A DNA stretch of 38,600 bases. Origin: CANNBR01 sp964604015 (GTDB lineage Bacteria; Babelota; Babeliae; Babelales; CAIQNR01). Under the pieces are notes generated by a model. The model ran no database searches, had not been told where the DNA came from, and saw only the letters and a program-made list of their open reading frames with translations. Shown here piece after piece: positions 29,894-38,526 of the stretch (positions are counted from its first letter, which is position 1; the number at the start of each line of letters is the position of its first letter). The translations under genes and the position numbers were made by a program. Location of the stretch: the NCBI GenBank assembly GCA_964604015.1, contig CAZRXF010000005.1:1-38600 (forward strand). Direction: 5' to 3'.

Positions 29894-32350
29894 ATGCACT
29901 ATGTGAGAAATTTCAAATCATTAGAGCTTAAAGATAGCGCCTTGGTAGGTGGAAAAAACGCCTCACTAGGGTTCATGCTTCAGCAGTTGGATGGTGCAGG
30001 AGTGCGTGTTCCTGCTGGATTTGCAGTGACGGTCGATGGCTATTTCCATCACATCAAAGCAAATGGGCTTGAAGAAAAAATGGCTCCATTGCTTAAAAAA
30101 TTAGGCCGTATCTCGAATTTTTCTTCGATAAAAGCTGTCGGTAAAGAATTACGAGAATTGCTTGAAGCGGCTCCACTGCCGTTAGATCTTGTTGAGGAAA
30201 TTACACAAGCATATGCGGCATTATGTGCTGAACGTGCAGTGAGTGAATGCGTGGTTGCAGTTCGTTCTTCAGCAACGGCAGAAGATTTGCCAGATGCTTC
30301 TTTTGCGGGTCAGCAGGAAAGTTATTTGAATGTTTCCGGGATCAAGCAGGTTTTGAGTGCCTACAAAAAGTGCATAGCGTCCCTGTTTACCGATCGTGCA
30401 ATTATGTATCGGGCAGAAAAAGGATTTAACCACCAGGTGATAGGGATTTCTGTTGGTATTCAGCAAATGGTGCGCTCTGATCGGGCAACGGCGGGGGTGA
30501 TGTTTACCCTAGATACTGAAAGTGGGTTTAAAGACGTCATTGTTATTTCGTCAGCGTATGGGCTGGGTGAAGCGGTGGTAAAAGGTGAAGTAGTACCTGA
30601 TGAATTTCACGTTTTTAAGCAGACACTCGCTAAAGGATCTGACCCGATCATCAAACGTGAATGTGGAAGCAAGAAAGTAGAGCGCGTGTGCGTTGAGAAG
30701 AAGATGGGGACCGTAAGAAAAGCGGTTTCTGCTGCACGGCAATCAGTCTTTTCTCTGTCTGATGATCAAATTATTGAGTTAGCCCAAACGGCAGATCTTA
30801 TTGAAAAGACCTATTCAGAAAAAGCGGGATACCACGTTCCTATGGATATTGAGTGGGCTTATGATGGTGACACACAGCTCTTGTATATTGTGCAGGCGCG
30901 TCCTGAAACGGTACATGCGCAAAAAGATGAAGGTCACGCGTTAGTGACGTATCGGATTGCTCCACACCAAAAAACTCAGGTGCTGGTGAAAGGGCAAAGT
31001 ATTGGGCAAAAGGTTGCTATCGGCAAAGCACGTATTATCGCTTCGCTTCATGAGGGGCTTGATGTTCTTGAAGAAGGTGAAATTTTGATTACTCGCATGA
31101 CCGACCCAGATTGGGTGCCACTCATGAAAAAGGCCGCAGGAATTATCACTGAAAGCGGGGGAAGAACGTGTCATGCGGCGATTGTCTCTCGTGAGTTGGG
31201 GATTCCTGCATTGGTAGGGGCAGCAGGGGCCATGAAAAAGATTGGAGACGGTCAGGTTGTTACCCTTGATTGCAGTACCGGGTCAGAAGGGTTTGTGTAC
31301 GTAGGTGCTCTTGCTATTGAAACTCAGAAAACAGAACTTACGACCATTCCTAAAACACCGGTGAAAGTTTTGGTAAACGTTGCCTCTCCTGAGCGTGCCT
31401 ATGCGTACAGTGCCTTGCCAGTTGATGGTGTTGGTCTTGCTCGACTTGAATTTATCATCACGAATGCCGTACAGGTCCATCCGATGGCACTTGTTGCCCC
31501 AGAAAAAGTACACGACAAAAAAGTGGTGCAACAACTGGAAAAAATAACAGCTGCGTACGCGTCGCCCCAAGATTTTTTCATAAAAAAAGTGGCTGAAGGG
31601 GTTGCAACGATTGCGGCTGCTTTCTTTCCCCGTCCGGTGCTCGTCAGATTTTCCGACTTTAAGAGTAACGAATATCGCGGGCTGTTAGGAGGTTCTTTCT
31701 TTGAGCCGACTGAAGAAAATCCTATGATGGGATTGCGTGGGGCGTCCCGCTATTACCATGAGCTGTATGCTCCTGCGTTTGAACTTGAATGCCAGGCGAT
31801 TCGGTATGCCCGTGAGACGATGGGGCTTCATAATATCAACGTTATGGTTCCGTTTGTCCGTACGCTTGAAGAAGCACGTTGTGTGACTGAGCTTTTGAAA
31901 AAACAGGGGCTGGTATCAAAACGAAACGGTCTTGAAATCTTCATGATGTGCGAAATCCCTTCAAACGTCCTTTTGATTGAACAGTTTGCTGAGTATTTTG
32001 ACGGATTTTCTATTGGCTCCAATGATTTAACGCAAACGACACTTTCGGTTGATCGAGATTCAGGGTTACTGGCAACGGTGTTTGATGAACGTAATGCTGC
32101 GGTAATGAAGATGATGTCCTTGGCTGTCCACGGGGCCCATTTTGCTGGAAGACCGATTGGAATTTGTGGTCAGGCGCCATCAGATTACCCTGAGATTGCA
32201 CGATTCTTGATTAACGAGGGGATCGATTCGATTTCTCTTAATCCCGATTCTGTGGTGCCGTTTTTATCCATGTTTGGAGTGATGCCAGAAACAAAGAACC
32301 AGTCAGACCGTCTGCGCCCTCAAGGAATTATTCCTGCTCAAGTAGCATAG
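29894..32350 (+). CDS. ppsA: Phosphoenolpyruvate synthase (pyruvate, water dikinase)
   Basis: An 818-residue enzyme interconverting pyruvate plus ATP and PEP plus AMP plus phosphate. The ATP-grasp N-terminal domain starts with SALVGGKNASLG and includes RSSATAEDLPDASFAGQQES. The swivelling phosphohistidine domain has ESGGRTCHAAIVSRELGIPA with catalytic His427, close to His421 in E. coli. The PEP-binding barrel has SIGSNDLTQTTLSVDRDSG and GICGQAPSD with the catalytic Cys758. ATG 29894 is set by AGAGGGG; a TTG upstream is unlikely. It may make PEP for biosynthesis or run in reverse to yield ATP; the sequence does not say which. Confidence 0.95.
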   Translation: MHYVRNFKSLELKDSALVGGKNASLGFMLQQLDGAGVRVPAGFAVTVDGYFHHIKANGLEEKMAPLLKKLGRISNFSSIKAVGKELRELLEAAPLPLDLVEEITQAYAALCAERAVSECVVAVRSSATAEDLPDASFAGQQESYLNVSGIKQVLSAYKKCIASLFTDRAIMYRAEKGFNHQVIGISVGIQQMVRSDRATAGVMFTLDTESGFKDVIVISSAYGLGEAVVKGEVVPDEFHVFKQTLAKGSDPIIKRECGSKKVERVCVEKKMGTVRKAVSAARQSVFSLSDDQIIELAQTADLIEKTYSEKAGYHVPMDIEWAYDGDTQLLYIVQARPETVHAQKDEGHALVTYRIAPHQKTQVLVKGQSIGQKVAIGKARIIASLHEGLDVLEEGEILITRMTDPDWVPLMKKAAGIITESGGRTCHAAIVSRELGIPALVGAAGAMKKIGDGQVVTLDCSTGSEGFVYVGALAIETQKTELTTIPKTPVKVLVNVASPERAYAYSALPVDGVGLARLEFIITNAVQVHPMALVAPEKVHDKKVVQQLEKITAAYASPQDFFIKKVAEGVATIAAAFFPRPVLVRFSDFKSNEYRGLLGGSFFEPTEENPMMGLRGASRYYHELYAPAFELECQAIRYARETMGLHNINVMVPFVRTLEEARCVTELLKKQGLVSKRNGLEIFMMCEIPSNVLLIEQFAEYFDGFSIGSNDLTQTTLSVDRDSGLLATVFDERNAAVMKMMSLAVHGAHFAGRPIGICGQAPSDYPEIARFLINEGIDSISLNPDSVVPFLSMFGVMPETKNQSDRLRPQGIIPAQVA

Positions 32351-32360
32351 TGTGAGCGGG

Positions 32361-32774
32361 TTACTCGATTGTTTTCGTGTGTTTCAATTCTGAAAAACTT
32401 TGGGGGGTAATGGCGGAGGATTTTTGTGCTGTAGCAGAAAGAGCCAGTGATTCAACCCAATCAGATCCTTCTGGGCGGTAATAATCGAGCGCTTGAGCGG
32501 GTGACATAAATGACATGAAAGTGCCATCTGTCTCTGCCGTCAGGAGAGTTCCGTTTCCATTTCCACCATGTTTATGGTTGCACATGGTACAACGAGAGTC
32601 ATCAAGCCATCCCCACTGTGAGCAGGTGCAGTAACAGTTTACGTAGCCAACTGGATGTTGCTCAAGGACAAAGTTTTCTGGGTTAACTGAATGAATATCA
32701 ACGCAGGAGACATCTGCTTTGCTTGAAAATGGTGTTGCGAGTGCAAGTAAAAGAGTGATTTTTAAAAACTTCAT
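32361..32774 (-). CDS. Secreted protein with a Cys/His cluster
   Basis: A 137-residue exported protein with signal peptide MKFLKITLLLALATPFSSKA. The mature part carries CYCTCSQWGWLDDSRCTMCN followed by His-Lys-His, a CxCxC-x10-CxxC-x-H layout suited to zinc binding or tight disulfides. A Gly/Asn turn and a Ser/Thr-rich C-terminus follow. No family is recognised. It ends 10 bases from convergent ppsA. It lies nine bases after the 32784 gene and is likely co-transcribed with it. Confidence 0.7.
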   Translation of the reverse strand: MKFLKITLLLALATPFSSKADVSCVDIHSVNPENFVLEQHPVGYVNCYCTCSQWGWLDDSRCTMCNHKHGGNGNGTLLTAETDGTFMSFMSPAQALDYYRPEGSDWVESLALSATAQKSSAITPQSFSELKHTKTIE

Positions 32775-32783
32775 AGTGCACCT

Positions 32784-33014
32784 TTAGTCAACCACGGATC
32801 CAAAGCCACCATAGGCACAATCATCAAATCCATCGACTAAGTAGAGTGAACCAGGGTCTTCTCCGACCAAAAAAAGCTCAGATTCTTCTTGAGCTTCTTC
32901 GATGCAATATTCGACGCTATTGCCGTAAGGACCTGCTCCTACTACGCACGGATTGGTAAAGGACACCAGCCCTAAAAATCCGAGCAAACAGATTGTTTTT
33001 ATTACCTTTTTCAT
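32784..33014 (-). CDS. Small secreted acidic protein
   Basis: A 76-residue protein with signal peptide MKKVIKTICLLGFLGLVSFT. The mature peptide is short, acidic and Gly-rich (EEAQEESELFLVGEDPG) with three cysteines. ATG 33014 is chosen because AAGGGGAAGG is just upstream; a GTG at 33020 is in frame. It precedes the Cys/His-cluster protein in the same direction. Function is unknown. Confidence 0.62.
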   Translation of the reverse strand: MKKVIKTICLLGFLGLVSFTNPCVVGAGPYGNSVEYCIEEAQEESELFLVGEDPGSLYLVDGFDDCAYGGFGSVVD

Positions 33015-33198
33015 AACCACCTTCCCCTTTGTCAGCTATTTCAAAGCCATTTCTGAAACATGCTGAAACTACATCTCATTTCATGAACCAGAGTAGCACT
33101 TTGATTTTTCAAACTGCAATACTATTTCAGGTGTTGGGGTGAATAGGCTTAAAATGGCATGGAATCGTGTCTGTTGTAGCTTTTAAAATGACAATATA

Positions 33199-33228
33199 TT
33201 CACATAGAATGTTTTTGTTTTGTATGCT
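33199..33228 (+). promoter_or_regulatory. Candidate promoter of the BTB-like exported protein
   Basis: TTCACA (33199-33204), 18-base spacer, TATGCT (33223-33228), 45 bases before ATG 33273, in the AT-rich divergent gap 33015-33272. Confidence 0.4.
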
Positions 33229-33272
33229 GGATAGAAAAATGGGAATCTATGGGTTATAAATCGAGGTTTAGA

Positions 33273-35495
33273 ATGAAGGTTATAAGAATTCTGGTATTGG
33301 TCGGATTAATTTCAGCACAAAATAGCTATGGAGCTGCAAGTTCGGGTGGTGCCCCACAGCAAGCACAGGAGACAGTTACGTTGAAGTGCACAGATGGGGT
33401 TATTGAGCAGGTGCCAAAGGAAATTCTGGTACAGAATTTTGGATTTTTCAGAACACTGTTTGAGGCACGAGGTCGGGGGTTGGGAAGAAGTACTCCTCTT
33501 TCGTCTGCAATTGAAGTTGATGGAACAGTTGAGGATATGACCTATTTACTTTCGTTAGTCTCTTCGGATTATGCGCCGGTGGGAGGCAAAAGACCATCAG
33601 AATTTTCAATCTTAGTATTAGCCAATTATTTAGAGGTTGATTCGGAAATAATGGCTTTGTTGCAGGGGCTTTACAATCCAAAATTGCAACAAGCATTATA
33701 TAGTTCAGAGGGGTATGAACAGTTTTTAAGTGGTGATAGTGTGCCATTTTCGACAGGCCTTCTGTTAAGTGATGATAATAGGCCACTTGTAGCTGATTCG
33801 GGTATTAAATTTTTTCGTTATTTGCAAGATGTTTGGTTCAACCCAAAAGCTCTTCTGGTTCAATCAGACGGAAAAATCATAGTGGGGGGTGATGAAACTG
33901 TACATTCTGATCAAAATAAAAGATTTAGACTCGTACGATATAACACTGATAGAACGATTGATACATCTTTTGGAATGTATGGAAATGGTATTGCGCTTGC
34001 GGAAATCAAAGAAACAACCCTCTACCCGCAAATGACTGCAGATTGGTTGTTTGGTTCTGAAAGCCGTCAACTGAGTGGTGGGCTTGAGACACTTGTGGCA
34101 ACGAGTGATGGAGGTTGTATTGCAATGGGGACTGTTCACGTTCAGACGTGGAATCACGATTATCAAGCGTTTAACGGATTTCTTGTAGTGAAATTTGATC
34201 GTAATGGTCGGTTAGATGAAAGTTTTGGAAGTAATGGATATGGATTTATTGATTTTATTGAAAATAATTTGAATCAACAAATCGCTGTTGCTCATGTGAA
34301 CCCTGATGGCTCTTTACTTGCTGCCGGACCGGCAGGGGGATATGAGATTGTTTTTGCTCAATGGTTGCCAAACGGGCAAAAAAATCGCCTTTTTACTGGT
34401 GGATTATCCGGTGGAACGGGCGTGGTTACTATTAAAAATGATCCTGCACTTCTTTTTCATGTGCCATCGAAGCTGCTTACCCAGTCTGATGGCAAGACCG
34501 TAGGGGTATTTTCTCCCTATTCAAAATTGGGTACAGGAGGGGCTGTGCTTAAGCGATTAAACGTTGATGGATCAATAGATACGGACTTTGGAGCGGGGGG
34601 GCTCACGGTGCTTTTTCCTGACGATTTCTTTACCTATGTTACTGCTGTGCAACCGGCTGGCGCTCAAAATATACTAGTGGCAGGTTGTTTTGCCGGTATA
34701 AATGAAGAAGGAAATCACTGGTCATTAGGACTTGTTTCCTGTCCTGCTGAAGGATTTACACAGAGACAACTCGCTATGGAAAATGCCAAAATACTACCCG
34801 TTACTAACTCAGGAGAATTTCAGAGCGTATTTAATCCAGCGGGTACCCTTCTTGCCATCTATTCTTCAAAGTGGATTTCCCTTTACTCCTCCGACGGAGA
34901 GAATGTGTTTTCTCTTCAACTGGATGATTGGATTGGAAACGAGACAATAAAAAATGTAGCGTTCAGCCCGAGTGGTTCGTTGATTGTTCAATATTCAGGG
35001 ACGTCGGCGTTTTTAGAGATAAAATACTCAGTGGAGCGTATCAAAGAGAATGCGCTTTTAAGTGGCTCTGGCGATGAAGAACACTATCTGTACCGTGCCC
35101 TTAAATCACGCGTAGAGCATCTTGGGCATGCGCTTGATGAACTTTCATTACCAGCTGAACTTGATGAAATGTTTGATCGTCTTCCGCAAGAACTACAAGA
35201 TGGCATTTTGTCTGTAGAAGGCAAGTCAAAAAGGCAAACGGAAAAGCTTGCGTCCGAAGCTGAAAAAAATCGTGGAGTTGAAAGTGCTAGCTCTGGAAAT
35301 CCATTGGGTGCTGAGGAAGGTAACAATCGAGAATTAGTAGTACCTCCGATACCAATGGTTCCCGAGGATGATGACGTAGTGCTTCTAGATGATCCAGTAC
35401 ATGATGCTGATGAGGACGAGGTGCTTGTTCTTGATGAAGATGTGCATTCCGTGATTCCTGGGGATGATGAAGTAATTATTCTTGATGAAGATTGA
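33273..35495 (+). CDS. Exported BTB/POZ-like, delta-60 repeat protein with SIM-like tail
   Basis: A 740-residue multidomain protein. A signal peptide (residues 1-21, MKVIRILVLVGLISAQNSYG) leads to a BTB/Skp1-like domain starting ETVTLKCTDGVIEQVPKEIL and running to about residue 135. Propeller-type delta-60 repeats follow; the clearest are LVQSDGKIIVGGDE with RTIDTSFGMYGNG (about 192-240), KFDRNGRLDESFGSNGYG (about 305-325) and LTQSDGKT with DGSIDTDFGAGG (about 400-443). A helical segment YLYRALKSRVEHLGHALDEL ends in FDRLPQELQDGIL, reminiscent of an F-box onset. The last 40 residues contain three acidic repeats: DDVVLLDD, DEVLVLDED and DDEVIILDED. GAGG six bases before ATG 33273 supports this start; an ATG at 33249 is in frame. 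A host-directed adaptor role is inferred. Confidence 0.75.
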   Translation: MKVIRILVLVGLISAQNSYGAASSGGAPQQAQETVTLKCTDGVIEQVPKEILVQNFGFFRTLFEARGRGLGRSTPLSSAIEVDGTVEDMTYLLSLVSSDYAPVGGKRPSEFSILVLANYLEVDSEIMALLQGLYNPKLQQALYSSEGYEQFLSGDSVPFSTGLLLSDDNRPLVADSGIKFFRYLQDVWFNPKALLVQSDGKIIVGGDETVHSDQNKRFRLVRYNTDRTIDTSFGMYGNGIALAEIKETTLYPQMTADWLFGSESRQLSGGLETLVATSDGGCIAMGTVHVQTWNHDYQAFNGFLVVKFDRNGRLDESFGSNGYGFIDFIENNLNQQIAVAHVNPDGSLLAAGPAGGYEIVFAQWLPNGQKNRLFTGGLSGGTGVVTIKNDPALLFHVPSKLLTQSDGKTVGVFSPYSKLGTGGAVLKRLNVDGSIDTDFGAGGLTVLFPDDFFTYVTAVQPAGAQNILVAGCFAGINEEGNHWSLGLVSCPAEGFTQRQLAMENAKILPVTNSGEFQSVFNPAGTLLAIYSSKWISLYSSDGENVFSLQLDDWIGNETIKNVAFSPSGSLIVQYSGTSAFLEIKYSVERIKENALLSGSGDEEHYLYRALKSRVEHLGHALDELSLPAELDEMFDRLPQELQDGILSVEGKSKRQTEKLASEAEKNRGVESASSGNPLGAEEGNNRELVVPPIPMVPEDDDVVLLDDPVHDADEDEVLVLDEDVHSVIPGDDEVIILDED

Positions 35496-35529
35496 AAAAA
35501 CCAAAGTTTCGAGGTTAAGCCAAGAGTAA

Positions 35530-36528
35530 GTGGGTTACAAATTGAGGTTTAGAATGAAGGTTATAAGAGTTTTGGTACTGATGTGCTTATTTTCGACACA
35601 AAACGGTTACGGGGCTGCAAGTTCTGATGGCGCTCCACAGCAAGCACAGGAGACAGTTACGTTGGAATGTTCCGATGTGGTTATTGAACATGTCCCTAAG
35701 GAACTTCTCGTACAAAATTTTGGATTTTTCAGAACCTATTTTGGAGCCAGAGGTCGGGGGTTAGGAAGCAGTAATGATTCGTCTGCAATTAAAGTTTATG
35801 GAACAATTGAAGATATGACCTATCTACTCTCCCTTGTTTCCCCTCTGTACGTCCCGCTGAGTGGAAAAAAACTTCCCAGCGCTGGAAAACTGCGATCACT
35901 CGTTGTTCTTGCTGATAATTTGCTCATGAAAGGAAGTGACCTTTATCGTCTTGTCGGAGAACTGGCCTCTTACACCCTGATGGAGGCAATGATTTTCTAG
36001 AGAATGGCTCTACATTCGCATTTGATTGTGGCTTAAAGAATGCGGATCCCTTTCTGCATGCTCGTATAAAAGATTTACCCCAGCTTCCTCTTTCCCTGCA
36101 TGGAGTAAAAGCAACACCTTGCTGCCTTTACCCTGGGGTAAGCCTACAAGATATGGTAGTAACATCCGATGGTACGATCATAACGGCTTATCATGTGCGA
36201 AATGAATCAGTGGAGATGGTACCTACACATTTGCGTAGAAGGTCTGGATTCTTTGCCACTGCAGGACAAAGAATGCTGGTCGTACATGAGCATAAAAAAT
36301 CCACTAAAACGATATCATGCGCTTTTACATGCTGATATAAAATCTGCTTATCTTTATCATGCGCTTTGCAATCGAGTTAAAAAACTGGGAAAGAAACTTG
36401 ATAGCTTATACTTGCATGATTCTTTACAGCAGACATTTGAAGATCTCCCACAGGAATTGAAGAACGATGTCCTCGAACCAGGATTTCATCTTATGAGCTG
36501 GGCGGAGCATATGGCAGAAGTTGATTAA
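35530..36528 (+). pseudogene. Frameshifted, shortened copy of the BTB-like protein gene
   Basis: The first 150 codons closely follow the upstream gene (MKVIRVLVLMCLFSTQNGYG, then ETVTLECSDVVIEHVPKELL), then stop at 36000. Reading on in the frame DFLENGSTFAFDCGLKNAD restores similarity to FLSGDSVPFSTGLLLSDDN, so a single base was lost near 35983, probably from a GGG run. That frame gives MVVTSDGTIITAYHV, a single propeller-like unit. A second shift before about 36310 leads to YLYHALCNRVKKLGKKLDSL and FEDLPQELKNDVLEP. Most of the propeller and the whole SIM-like tail are missing. A 148-residue BTB-only protein (35554-36000) could still be made, with GAGG before ATG 35554. Confidence 0.8.
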
Positions 36529-36543
36529 GGTTCAGGATCACAG

Positions 36544-37464
36544 CTACAACGAATGTTCAATGTTTTTTGTTTGGTTGTAGAGCGGAGATTCGAGTGTGCC
36601 TAGATCTGCTAGGTAGCGCTTGATCGGGCCTTGGTACTGGGGGTGTTGAAGCGCAAAACTGATGATTGCTTTTACCCAGCCAATTGGATTGCCGATATCG
36701 TAACGTATGCCTTGTACTTTGTAGGCAAACACTTTCTCGTTGTTTTGAATGAGATGAGCTATGCCGTCGGTCAATTGAAGTTCGCCGACCGTGTAATTCT
36801 TGATCTGTTCAAGTGAATTGAAAATTTTATGGGAAAGAACATACCGTCCGATGACGGCAAGGTTGGAAGGGGCGTTCTTTTGTGACGGTTTTTCAACGAC
36901 GTTTCCGACTTGAAAAAGATGGGGGGTAATTTGTTTTTTAACTTGAATGATGCCATAGGATGAAACGCAATCCATGGGGACTTCTTGCACTGCAATGACG
37001 CTTGCCCGTTCCTGCCGAGCAATACGGATCAGTTGATGTAAGGCTGGTTGTTTGCCGACGATAATATCATCAGGGAGCATGATTCCGAAATATTCTTTTT
37101 GGATGGTGTGGCGAGCAAGCCATACTGCGTGTCCAAGGCCGAGTGGTTCTTGTTGGCGAACGTAGGTGAATTCTGCCGTTTTTATAATCTTGTCGATACT
37201 TTGAACGAGAGACTCTTTTTCGTGTTCTTTTAAAAAATTTTCTAGGGTGGGGTTATTGTCAAAATGGTCTTCAAGAGCATATTTACCCGGTGCGGTGACG
37301 ATAGTATAGTTGCGGATTTCAGAAAGGATCCCTTCCTCGATGACCTGTTGCATGGCAGGTTTTTCGAGTAACGGTAACATTTCCTTTGGGATGGCTTTTG
37401 TGAAGGGAAGAAAGCGTGTTCCCTGTCCTGCCGCCGGGACGATCACTTTGGTTATGTCTTCCAT
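36544..37464 (-). CDS. galU: UTP-glucose-1-phosphate uridylyltransferase
   Basis: A 306-residue nucleotidyltransferase making UDP-glucose from UTP and glucose 1-phosphate. The N-terminal VIVPAAGQGTRFLPFTKAIP then KEMLPLLEKPAMQ is the classic GalU signature. FGIMLPDDIIVGKQPALHQL carries the metal-binding Asp, and VVEKP and GNPIGWVKA complete the set. Length is typical. UDP-glucose would feed glycosyltransferases such as the one at 27491. It lies 27 bases after pheS on the same strand. Confidence 0.96.
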   Translation of the reverse strand: MEDITKVIVPAAGQGTRFLPFTKAIPKEMLPLLEKPAMQQVIEEGILSEIRNYTIVTAPGKYALEDHFDNNPTLENFLKEHEKESLVQSIDKIIKTAEFTYVRQQEPLGLGHAVWLARHTIQKEYFGIMLPDDIIVGKQPALHQLIRIARQERASVIAVQEVPMDCVSSYGIIQVKKQITPHLFQVGNVVEKPSQKNAPSNLAVIGRYVLSHKIFNSLEQIKNYTVGELQLTDGIAHLIQNNEKVFAYKVQGIRYDIGNPIGWVKAIISFALQHPQYQGPIKRYLADLGTLESPLYNQTKNIEHSL

Positions 37465-37491
37465 TACTCATTCCTTTTTCTTTTTTAAGAT

Positions 37492-38526
37492 CTAAAACTG
37501 TTTTAAGAACTCCACAGATGAGGAGTGCAAAAGTCGAATGTCAGAGATGCCATATTTAAGCATAACAAGACGCGTGAGTCCAAATCCGAATGCAAATCCC
37601 CGGTACTGTTCAGGATCAATGCCACCTGCTTTAAGGACATTGGGATGAATAAGGCCGGCTCCCACCATTTCAATCCAGCGAGAATGTTTGCAGGTGGAGC
37701 AACCTTGGGTACAGAACGGGCATGATGCGTCAATTTCAATTCCCGGTTCAACAAAGGGGAAAAACCCGGGACGAACGCGGAGTTTGAGATTTTTATCGTT
37801 TAGAAACGTTTGTAAAAAAAGCTTCATCGTTGCGATGACATGGGACAAAGAAACGTTTTTATCGATGAACATGCCTTCAAGTTGCTGGAACATGCAGTCG
37901 TGAGAAGCATCAGTTGCTTCATGGCGATACACTCTACCCATCGAAAAAATGGCAATCGGCGGTGTGTACTTTTGCATGGTGTGAATTTGAACGTTTGAGG
38001 TGTGCGTTCGCATAACCATCGAAGGGATGGTGAGCCAAAAAGTGTCTTGCATATCGCGGGCAGGGTGATTACCGGGGATGTTGAGTGCTTCAAAATTATA
38101 AAATTCGGTTTCAACCTCAGGGCCATCGGCAATTTGAAAGCCAATAGAACTGAAAAAATCAATTACGAGTTTGCGCACATGGGTGTAGGGATGCAGTGAG
38201 CCTTCCAATGAACGTTTTTGATAGGCGGTAACATCAAAATCTTTAAAGAGTTCCTCTTTTTCAGAGAGCGCCTTATCAACGAGTTCTTGTCGCTTTGTTT
38301 CGAACAACGTTTCAAGATTTGCTTTAAGCTCGTTCATGGCAGGGCCAACAGTGCGTTTTTCTTCAAGCGACAGGGTTGCAAGACGTGGCATCAGTTCAGC
38401 GACTTTTCCTTTTCTTCCCAAAAACTCAACGCGGGCCGCTTCTAAAAGTTCAAGCGACGAGCTTTCCGTAATGGCCGTACTGCCGGCCTGGGCGAGTGTT
38501 TCAATTTCCGAAAGGATGGTTTTCAT
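37492..38526 (-). CDS. pheS: Phenylalanyl-tRNA synthetase alpha subunit
   Basis: A 344-residue catalytic subunit of class II PheRS. An N-terminal coiled-coil tRNA-binding region (residues 1-90) precedes the class II core: SLHPYTHVRKLVIDFFSSIG, NIPGNHPARDMQDTFWL (motif 1/2 region), MGRVYRHEATDASHDCMFQQ (motif 2) and FGFGLTRLVMLKYGI (motif 3). A four-cysteine cluster CPFCTQGCSTC at 269-279 is the zinc-like loop found in a subset of bacterial PheS. It needs PheT, whose gene is not downstream here, since galU follows. The start is 74 bases from the window edge. Confidence 0.97.
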   Translation of the reverse strand: MKTILSEIETLAQAGSTAITESSSLELLEAARVEFLGRKGKVAELMPRLATLSLEEKRTVGPAMNELKANLETLFETKRQELVDKALSEKEELFKDFDVTAYQKRSLEGSLHPYTHVRKLVIDFFSSIGFQIADGPEVETEFYNFEALNIPGNHPARDMQDTFWLTIPSMVMRTHTSNVQIHTMQKYTPPIAIFSMGRVYRHEATDASHDCMFQQLEGMFIDKNVSLSHVIATMKLFLQTFLNDKNLKLRVRPGFFPFVEPGIEIDASCPFCTQGCSTCKHSRWIEMVGAGLIHPNVLKAGGIDPEQYRGFAFGFGLTRLVMLKYGISDIRLLHSSSVEFLKQF

